From: Mycoplasma iguanae
GTDB taxonomy: Bacteria; Bacillota_I; Bacilli_A; Mycoplasmatales; Metamycoplasmataceae
Assembly (NCBI RefSeq): GCF_024722375.1
Contig: NZ_CP102734.1
Location: 186,001-250,000, forward strand
Direction: 5' to 3'
DNA length: 64,000 nucleotides
This document shows positions 54,290-64,000 of the stretch, in pieces. Numbering within the stretch: the stretch's first letter is position 1; every line of letters starts with the position of its first letter. A program made the position numbers and the translations under genes. The notes beneath the pieces were generated by a model, which was not told where the DNA came from, did no database searches, and was given only the letters and a program-made list of their open reading frames with translations.

Positions 54290-56040
54290 TGAAAATATCT
54301 AATAAAAACAAAATACTACCTTCTTTTCTAGAAAAAAATTATCAAAAATTATTAGCAGAATCAAAAGATCAAACTGAAGATAATAATGTCTTAGAATTAA
54401 GAAATATTGATAAAGTTTATGATAATGGTTTTCAAGCCATTTTTGGTACTAATATAAAAATTAAAAAAGGTGAATTTTTAGCACTTTTAGGTCCTTCAGG
54501 TTGTGGAAAATCTACTACATTAAGAATGATTGCCGGTTTAGAAGATGTTACAAGTGGTGAAGTTATTTTAAATAATGTAAATGTTACCAACTTAGAGCCA
54601 GCAAGTAGAAATTTAACAATGGTTTTTCAAAATTATGCTCTTTTTCCACATCTAACAGTTAAACAAAATATTTCATTTGGATTAAAATCTAATAAGAAAA
54701 AATTAGGCCAAGGTGGCAAAATTTTTAAACAAATTCTTTTTTTAAAAAATAATTTAAAAGCAAATTTAAATCTTTTGAATAGCATTAAAAATCTTGAAAA
54801 AAGTAAAACAAAAATTATTGCTTTTGAAAAGCATCTAACTAAATTGGAACAACAGTTAGAACAACTTTTAAAAACTCAAACTAATACTTCTACATGAAAA
54901 AGGAAATTCAAGAAATTAAAAATTCAAAAAAATATGTTGGAAAATATTATTGAAATTTCCAAAAATAAAGTTCAATATTATGAAGCAAAAAAAGATTTGC
55001 AAAAACCAATCATTTTAGAGAATGAAAAAATTAAGCAAGAAATTGAAGTATTAGAAAAACAAAGAATTCAACTTGCTAAGAATGATAATTACAAACAAAT
55101 TATTGATCAAAAAGTTGAATTAGTTTCTAAAGTTTTAGGTTTGGAATATTATCTAAATCAAAAACCAGGTGCTCTTTCAGGTGGTCAACGTCAAAGAGTT
55201 GCTTTGGGTAGATCAATTGTAGGAAATCCCACCTTATTTTTAATGGATGAACCACTATCTAACTTAGATGCTAAACTAAGAGCAACAATGCGTACTGAAA
55301 TCCGTAGTTTGCATGAAAAAATTAATGCAGGGACAGTTTATGTAACTCATGATCAAATTGAAGCAATGACAATGGCCGATAAAATCGTTGTTATGGCTGA
55401 TGGATTCGTTTTACAAACTGGAACACCTAGTGATGTTTACAAAAATCCTTCATGTATTTTTGTAGCAGGTTTTGTAGGAACTCCTTCAATGAATTTTATT
55501 TCAGGACAAGTTAAAAATAAAACTTTTGTATCAGATAAAGGATTAGTAATTCATCTAGATTATCCAGATAAAATTCAAAACACTTATGATGGACAAAAAG
55601 TTATTTTAGGAATTAGACCAACTGACTTTGCAGTTGATGAAAATTTTAAAGAAGTTTATAAAGCTATCAAAGTAAAAATAACTCATAAAGAATTATTAGG
55701 TAATGAAATTCAATACAAAGCTTTAATAAAAGTAAAGGAAGAATTTTTAGAAGAAATTATTTTTATTACTAATTCATATGAAAATTATGAAGTTGGAAGT
55801 ATACAAGAAATTTCACCAATTCATTCAAGAGTTCATTTATTTGATCAAGAAACATCAATTGCATTAACTTCAAAATTTAACTTAGAAACAATTAGTGCAT
55901 TAAAAAACTGAATTATTTCAGAGGAAAAAATTCAAATTAGAAGAGAAATTTTAGAAAAATCGAAAAATAAGAAAAAATATTCATTAATAAAAAAACTAAA
56001 AAATCAAATATTTAAAAAGGAAGATAAAAATGAAAAATAA
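54289..56040 (+). CDS. Sugar ABC transporter ATPase with coiled-coil insertion
   Basis: 583 aa, against about 370 for ordinary MalK/MsmK. Walker A GPSGCGKST (68-76), Q-loop Gln114 (VFQNYALFP), signature LSGGQ (296-300), Walker B LFLMDEPLS and H-loop VTHD, then a regulatory OB-type domain. The Walker A to signature distance is about 130 residues longer than normal, because a Lys/Glu-rich coiled coil (near 140-285) is inserted in the helical subdomain. The M. genitalium homologue MG187 is of similar length. A C-terminal basic tail is added too. Confidence 0.92.
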
Positions 56041-57520
56041 TAAATTTAAATGATTAAGTGCATTAACTTTAGCAACAACTCCTGTAGTATTTTTAGCAGC
56101 TTGTGCATCAACTGCTGCTTCGGAAACAAACTCAAAATTATTTGAAGCTATGTCTAAAGATCAATTAGCAATCAATTTAAAAACATCATTAGCTGGTTAT
56201 TCAACAGAAGCAATGGAAATTATTTCTAATAAACAAGAAATTAGTCAGCAATCTAAAGATTTAATTGATGCTTTCAATAAATTTTATGGTACAAAATTAT
56301 CATATACCCAAATTGGCGGATCAACTGATTATGGACAGTTTTTAGCAACAAAATTTGCCAATGGAGTAGGTAATGTTCTGCTTCTAAGCGGCGGATCACT
56401 TGCAGGTTTCCAAGATCAAGATAATATTTTAATTGATACTCCTTCATCTAAAATGCTTGCCAATGAAACTTCAACAATTGGTCAATATGTAGTAGGGAAT
56501 AAAAGATATATGGCTCAAACAATTGAATCATATGGTGTAATTTATAATAGAGATGCTTTCCAAAAAGCTAAAATTACAGTTTTTGAAGGTCAACCTTTTG
56601 AAACAACACAAACAAAGCCTGCTGAATTACCAGCTGATAAACCACAAAACTACAACGGAACTATAAAAGTTGGTGAAACATTATATGTATTTACCGATGA
56701 TTTAAATTTAGAAGGTTGAAAAGCAATCATCAGTCAAGTAAAAAATGCTGGTCTAAAACCTTTTTATACAACTTCAAAAGCTACAAGCGGAAATATTTGA
56801 CCTTTAACTAATCATTTATTAGGTGCAGTAGTTACAGCACAAACCGGTCTAAAACCTTCTAACTTGACAGAATTACAAGATGCTGAAAAAGTTTTAACAG
56901 ATAGTGTAATGCAAGGAATGAAAGACGGATTAGAAATTTATGGTCAAAATGAAACTTATAATAGAAACACTAATACAGTAGATATTGCGATGCAACAAGT
57001 AGCTTTTGGTAGAGAATATGCCATGAGTCAAAATGGTACATGAGCTACGCCACAAATTAAGCAAGCTAATCCAAATGCAAATGTAGGATTTTTACCTCTT
57101 CCAGTATTTGATGCAACTTCAAAAACTTCTAAAATTGTTAAAACAGTATCTCAAAGATGAGGTGCTACAACTTTAGCAAACGATCCAGCTAAATTAAAAA
57201 CAGCCCAATTATTTTTACAATTTTTATACCAAACAAAATCAGGTGCAGAATATGCAGCAAATGAAATGCAATTAAGTACACCTTATGGTCAAGTTTCAGG
57301 TGTAAGTTTAGAAATTAATGATCCACTTTCAAAATCACAATCTCAATATTTAGATAGTGATATTATTGAATCGGTAGATAATTACTTTGTACAAGGGTTT
57401 AATAATCAAAACCAAGTTTTAGTATCAGCTGTTAATTCTGGTTTTGCTAATCCAACTGAAGAAAAAACCAAATTAACTGCTGAGTGAAACAGATTAAAAA
57501 ATAGTGCAACTGATAAATAA
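56030..57520 (+). CDS. Sugar-binding lipoprotein of the ABC transporter
   Basis: 496 aa. Lipoprotein signal with lipobox FLAAC (Cys25), so it is lipid-anchored outside the membrane. The body looks like a cluster-B solute-binding protein (GQFLATKFANGVGNVLLLSGG, YGVIYNRDAFQKA, ISQRWGATT-like segments). The ATG lies inside the end of the ATPase gene. Its place with pullulanase and glucosidase genes suggests maltodextrins or other glucans as ligand. Confidence 0.88.
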
Positions 57521-57537
57521 TCATTCAAATTTATTTT

Positions 57538-57575
57538 TAAATTCTTCTTTTTTCTAATTAAGAAGAATTTTTTTT
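57538..57575 (+). terminator. Terminator after the binding lipoprotein
   Basis: Stem AAATTCTTCTT / AAGAAGAATTT, loop 10, then T residues. Confidence 0.85.
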
Positions 57576-57616
57576 ATGCTTTTATCTTTTATAATTAATT
57601 GATTATTTTTATAAAT

Positions 57617-57633
57617 TGATAAAATTAGACATA
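57617..57633 (+). promoter_or_regulatory. Extended -10 box of a leaderless gntR mRNA
   Basis: TGATAAAAT (hexamer 57620-57625) followed by 7 bases and the ATG at 57633. No Shine-Dalgarno. A second TATAAT lies at 57590-57595. Confidence 0.5.
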
Positions 57634-58292
57634 TGAAAAATGAGAATTTAAACTTAACACAACGAATTATGTTGTATTTAAAAGAAATAATGGATAATAA
57701 AAAAGTAGATATAGATCAACAACTACCATCAGAGCACTTTTTAATGGAAAAATTTTATTGTTCACGTCTTACTGTTGTGCAAGTTTATAATAAATTAAAA
57801 AGTTTAGGCGCAGTTTATACGAAACCTAAAAAAGGTTATTTTGTTGCAAGAAATTATCATAATTTAATAAAACCCATTTCAGGTTCTATAAAATATAATA
57901 AAACAAATATTTTAAATAAATCTAATTATGAAAATACTTGATTTAAAGATTATGAAATCAAGTTTGATTATGGATTTAATGCATTTACAAAACAATACTT
58001 TAATGATTTAGAAATGATCATGGAAGCTGATTATTTCATTTCTAAAAAGTATAATCAATCTACAAATATCGAATTTGAACAAAATATTATTGAATATTTA
58101 GTAGGTAAAATCTTAGTATTAAATAATGTCGTTTATCATTTACAATATGAAGATAATAATTTATGAGAATATAAAAAAATTGTGGTAATTTACATGTATG
58201 GTTATGATGAAGAAGGAATTATTATAGCTGCAAAATATAAAATAAAACCGGAGCATTTCAAATTCAGTAAACAGGAATTTTCACTATTTTAA
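57633..58292 (+). CDS. GntR-family transcriptional regulator
   Basis: 219 aa. Winged helix at the N-terminus with the GntR signature LPSEHFLMEKFYCSRLTVVQ and wing KPKKGYFVA; the C-terminal half resembles a UTRA/HutC effector domain. It is encoded between the importer and the hydrolases and is flanked by matching palindromes, so it most likely represses both units until a glucan or sugar phosphate binds. Confidence 0.88.
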
Positions 58293-58300
58293 TTTTGTTG

Positions 58301-58314
58301 CTTGATTAGCCAAG
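58301..58314. promoter_or_regulatory. Second candidate operator of the glucan regulon
   Basis: CTTGATTAGCCAAG matches the core of the palindrome at 52471-52486 in 12 of 14 positions and lies 9 bases after the gntR stop, ahead of the pullulanase unit. Confidence 0.5.
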
Positions 58315-58364
58315 AAAAATCTTAATAAAAATTTTTTTTGTATCAAAATATAACAAGAAAAGTA

Positions 58365-58379
58365 TTTTTTTTTTTTTTT
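58365..58379. repeat. Homopolymeric T15 tract in the pullulanase leader
   Basis: Fifteen T residues between a possible -10 (TATAAC at 58349-58354) and the ribosome-binding site TAAGGA. Prone to length change; effect unknown. Confidence 0.7.
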
Positions 58380-58396
58380 ATATTTAAGGATACAAA

Positions 58397-60423
58397 ATGG
58401 CTAATAATAATATAGAAAGAATAACAAAAATAGATGCTAACTTAGCTAATGTTAAAGCTAAATTAGGTGTTTATTTTTTCAAAAAATTTATTAAATTTTC
58501 TTTATGACAACCTGAAGCTTTGGAAGTTTCACTTTTAGTTTATGATCAAGCAAATCCCCAGTTATTAGTTTTTAAAAAAACATGTATCAAAAAACAAAAT
58601 GTTTGAACTACAAAAATAGATTTAAAATATGAAAAATATTTTTATACATATTTAATAACTCATCCTAACAAAACTCAAAAAGAAGTTTTAGATCCTTATG
58701 CTAAATCTATGGCAGCTTTTAATTGATTAGAAGTCAAATCTCAAGCAAAAGGAGCTATTGTTAATTTAAATGCCACTCATAAAATAGAATATAGAAACAA
58801 CCTTAATGAAACTTTAATAAATAACCCCGTAATTTATGAATTACATATTAGAGATTTTACTTCTTTATGAGAAGCAAATCTTAAAACAAGAAAAGGCACT
58901 TTTTTAGCAGCGATGGAAGCAGGTCTTTTTCCTTACTTAAAAAATTTAGGTATTAGTCATTTACAAATTTTGCCTATTAATGCTACTTATACAATTGATG
59001 AAACAAATTTAAATATTTTAAATAAATCTCAAGGAAATGGATTAACTACTAACTATAACTGGGGTTATGATCCTCATAATTATTTTACAATCAATGGTTG
59101 ATTTTCTTCCAATCCCCATGATCCTTACAGCAGAATAAATGAATTTAAAATGTTTGTTAATGAAGCACACAAACACAATATCAAAATTGTAATGGATGTA
59201 GTTTACAATCATCTTTTTAAAAATGATATTTTAAATGATGTTTTATCAGATTACTATTTTAGAGACTTTTCTCAAGTTTGACCAGTAGATCAACCAGCAT
59301 TAGCTTCTGAAAGAAAAATGGTCCAAAAATTAATTTTAGATTCACTAATTTATTTTGTAAAAGAATTTGATATAGATGGTTTTAGATTTGATCTATCATG
59401 CTTTATTGATAAAATCACTTTAACCAAAATAGTCAAAAGATTGCAAAAAATAAAAAAATCTATTTTGCTTCATGGCGAAGCATGACCTTGAAGTGATTTA
59501 GATTTTAATAATACTTGAATTAAGGGAGTTAACACCAACAAATATGGTTTTGCTTATTTTAATGATTCTACAAGAAATGCGATTAAAGGTAAAGATTTAT
59601 TTCAAAATTTAGATACTGGATTAGTGAATGGTAATTTAAATTATTTTAATTCATATATTAATGGTATTGTAGGTAATATTAAAAATTATCCATTCATTAA
59701 TTCATTTTATTCTCAAAATAAATATGATAACTTTGCAGTTTCACCTTTAATGAATTTACAATATTCAGCTTGCCATGATGGTTTTACATTATGAGACAAA
59801 ATTAATGTGTCCTCTGATGCAAACTTAATAACAAAAATTGATCAGTATCGTCAAGCCTTGATGCTGCAATTAACAACACAGGGCAAACAATTATTTTTAG
59901 CTGGTACAGAATTTTTGCAATCTAAACCAAATGATGCAACAGGTGCAGAATCAGGCAGAATTTTAAAAATAAACCCCATAAATGATTTTTTTAATTTAGA
60001 ACCTTTTGACAATGGTTTTAATGAAAATTCTTATAAAACAACAGATTATGTGAATGGTTTAAAATGATCTAATTTAAAAAACATAAATGTAAAAAAAGCT
60101 ATTTTTAATTTTTTTAAGGAAATCTTACATTTTTACAAAAACACTAATTATTTTCAGTTTAAAACCTCCCAAGAAATTATTGATAATATCCATTTTATAA
60201 AAGTAATTTATGGCTTCACAATTTTTAGAATTTATGATCAAGCAAATCCCCAAAAAGAAATTATTGTAATCCATAATTTTTTAAATCAAAAAATTGATCT
60301 TGCAAAAGACATCAATTTGCAAAATTATGAATTAATTTTCAGTTCAAAAGCAAATATTAGAAAAATAACTAAAAATATTGAGCCTCACTGCTCATGAATT
60401 TTAAGTAAAAAAGGAGAAAAATA

Positions 60424-60424
<1 letters not shown>
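58397..60424 (+). CDS. Type I pullulanase / debranching enzyme (GH13)
   Basis: 675 aa. No signal peptide, so it acts in the cytosol on imported branched dextrins or stored glucan, cutting alpha-1,6 bonds. The pullulanase hallmark YNWGYDP is present, and the GH13 triad is Asp332 (GFRFDLS), Glu361 (LHGEAW) and Asp461 (CHDGFTLWD). An N-terminal beta domain (CBM48-like, residues ~30-130) precedes the barrel. UGA-Trp codons are frequent. Shine-Dalgarno TAAGGA. Overlaps the next start by one base. Confidence 0.92.
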
Positions 60425-62078
<1,654 letters not shown>

Positions 62079-62079
<1 letters not shown>

Positions 62080-64000
62080 TGGCAAAGTTAATTTATGATT
62101 TAGATAATAAAATTATTTCACAAATAGGATATGATAAATTAAAAACCGCTAAAACTGAGTCAATTTTTGCACAAGGAAATGGTTTTTTAGGAATTAGAGC
62201 AGTTGATGAAGAAAGATCTATTTATAATAAAGAAGATTTTTTCATTGCAGGTTTATTCAATAAAGGTGACAAAAATGAAACTACAGAATTAGCTAACATG
62301 GCTGATTTATTGCAAACTTCAATTCTTATTGATGGAGAAATATTCGAAATATTACCAGAATTTGAATATAGTAAAAGCTTAGATCTAAAAACTGGTGAAT
62401 TAAAAAGAACTATTAGATTTCAAAAAAACAATAAAAGCTTTGAGTTTATTTTCCAAAGATTTGTCAGTCAAGAATTTAAAAATTTTTATTTTCAAAAAAT
62501 TACTTTAAAACAATTAAGTGGATATAAAACAAAAATCAAAATTTCTCCTATGATTAATGGTCAAACAACTAACAGAGGAATTCAACATTTCGATGAAGGT
62601 TTTAAAAAATATGTAAGTAAAAATACTTTGCAATATGAAGAAACCACCAACGAATCAAATATTTTTGTAATTCATTCTATGGCGATCAAAGCTTATTTAA
62701 ACAACAAACTTTTAGAAAGTGGAAATGATGATTATGTTATTAAAATGCATCGCCGACAAGTAGGATTTGACATTAGTTTTGAATTAGAAACTAATCAAGA
62801 ATTTAAATTAGAAAAAAATATGTCAGTTTTTACTAATTTAAACCAGCCAGAAAAAACAAAAAAAGATATAATAACTCAAGCTCTAAAAAATATTGAAATT
62901 TTAGAAAATCAATCATATGAAGATTTTGCTCAAGATAACACAAAACATTGAAATAATATTTACCAGGAATTTGATGTTAAAATCCATGGCAAAACAGACC
63001 ATGCAAAATATACACAATTAGCATTAATGTTCGCCATTTTCCATATGAATACTTTTGTACCAAAGAATAATCCTTTTGCTTCTGTTGGAGCTAAGGGTCT
63101 TTCTGGGGAAGGGTATCAAGGACATTGTTATTGAGATACAGAATTTTTTATTAATCCTAACTATCTTTTCACTAATCCATCAGTAGCAAAAAATCTGTTA
63201 ATTTATCGTTATAAAGGAATTGAAGGTGCTAGAAAAAAAGCTGCTGAATCAAATTTAAAAGGAGCACAATATCCATGAGAATCAGCCCAAGGAGATAGTG
63301 GGGAAGTGACACCTTTTTGAGGTCAGCCTGATGTTAAAACTTTTAAACAAGTACCCATTGCATCACGCAATCAAGAAATTCATGTTTCAGGTGATGTAGC
63401 ATTTGCTTTTGATCAATATTATCAAGTAACAAAAGATCAAAAATTCATGGAAGATTACGGTTATGAAGTAATTATTGACACAGCTATTTACTGAGCTTAT
63501 AGAGCAGAAAAAAAAGATGAATATTTTGTTATTACTAATGTAATGGGTCCAAATGAATATAAAGGAAATATAGACAACAATAATTTTATTAATTTGGTAG
63601 CTAAAAGAAATTTAGAGTTAGCACTAGGCTATATTCAAGAATTAAAATCAACAGCAGAAGGGAAATTAATCCTTGAAAAAGTGAATCAAAAAATCCCTTA
63701 TGATTATGATATTAATTTGATGCAAAAAGTTGCTGAAAAATTAGTTCAGCAACTTCCTAATGAAAATAATATAATTGCAGAAAATGATCAATTTTTAAAA
63801 TTGCCTTTAATTGATGTAAAACCTTTTCAATGTTTAGGTGATGCTGGTAAAAAATTATTTAATACAACAGAAGGACATAAAAGATTAGCTTCTCAAATTG
63901 TCAAACAAGCTGATGTTGTTTTGTCAACCTTTATTTTTGGAGAATTATTTTCCCAAGAAGTTGCCGCAGCTAATTTTGATTATTATGAACCGATTACTAC
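62079..64000 (+). CDS. GH65 glycoside phosphorylase, 3' end missing
   Basis: 640 residues visible, still open at the window edge; the family is about 750-790 aa. N-terminal super-sandwich domain then an (alpha/alpha)6 barrel with GHCYWDTEFF and the catalytic Glu493 in VMGPNEYKGNIDNNNF. Such enzymes split maltose, trehalose or kojibiose with phosphate to glucose and beta-glucose-1-phosphate; a beta-phosphoglucomutase gene is expected downstream. Maltose phosphorylase fits the context, but the substrate is inference. Intracellular. Confidence 0.9.

Overview
The window is strongly AT-rich and reads in the mycoplasma code, where UGA is Trp. Nearly every long gene is broken at in-frame UGA codons that vanish when UGA is read as Trp, and the window itself carries a tRNA-Trp with anticodon UCA. 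Gene content (PTS, glycolysis, sialic-acid and ascorbate catabolism, lipoprotein-based sugar ABC uptake, many surface proteins, no wall or amino-acid synthesis) fits a sugar-fermenting Mycoplasma, probably of the hominis/synoviae side (Mycoplasmopsis). That placement is inference.

Layout. 1-5.2 kb: end of the rpsL-rpsG-fusA operon, gltX with a DUF1934-like partner, and rpmE. 5.3-8.0 kb: all-alpha dUTPase, tmcAL, an alpha/beta hydrolase, and tRNA-Gln, -Tyr and -Trp. 8.0-13.0 kb: a divergent sialic-acid locus (RpiR/SIS regulator and nanE leftward; yhcH, nanK, a second hydrolase and nanA rightward). 13.0-15.3 kb: dinB and a nadD-YqeK fusion. 15.8-22.5 kb: an L-ascorbate operon (phosphotriesterase-like lactonase in place of UlaG, then UlaA, B, C, D, E, F and a HAD phosphatase). 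22.5-27.0 kb: a hypothetical gene, gpmI, pgk with an unusual tail, tmRNA and smpB. 27.5-40.4 kb: one long operon of three giant double-anchored surface proteins, a 720-aa cytosolic protein of unknown function and a triosephosphate-isomerase look-alike that lacks the catalytic Glu. 40.5-50.8 kb: two amino-acid permeases, two paralogous M42 aminopeptidases, a candidate structured ncRNA and a 1274-aa surface protein with an A18 tract in its promoter. 51.0-64.0 kb: ffh, then a maltodextrin/glycogen-type system (two permeases, ATPase, binding lipoprotein, GntR regulator, pullulanase, GH13 glucosidase and a GH65 phosphorylase that runs off the window).

How the genes work together. Four carbohydrate modules (sialic acid, ascorbate, glucans, glycolysis) feed the same lower pathway. 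The glucan module has its regulator inside it and two matching palindromes upstream of its two transcription units. Start signals fall into two classes: genes with clear Shine-Dalgarno sequences, and genes whose -10 box lies only 6-7 nt before the ATG, which predicts leaderless mRNAs (gltX, dut, the 22518 gene, the 44194 permease, ffh, gntR). The least explained parts are the 27.5-40.4 kb surface operon with its pseudo-TIM, and the ncRNA candidate at 43.5-43.77 kb.
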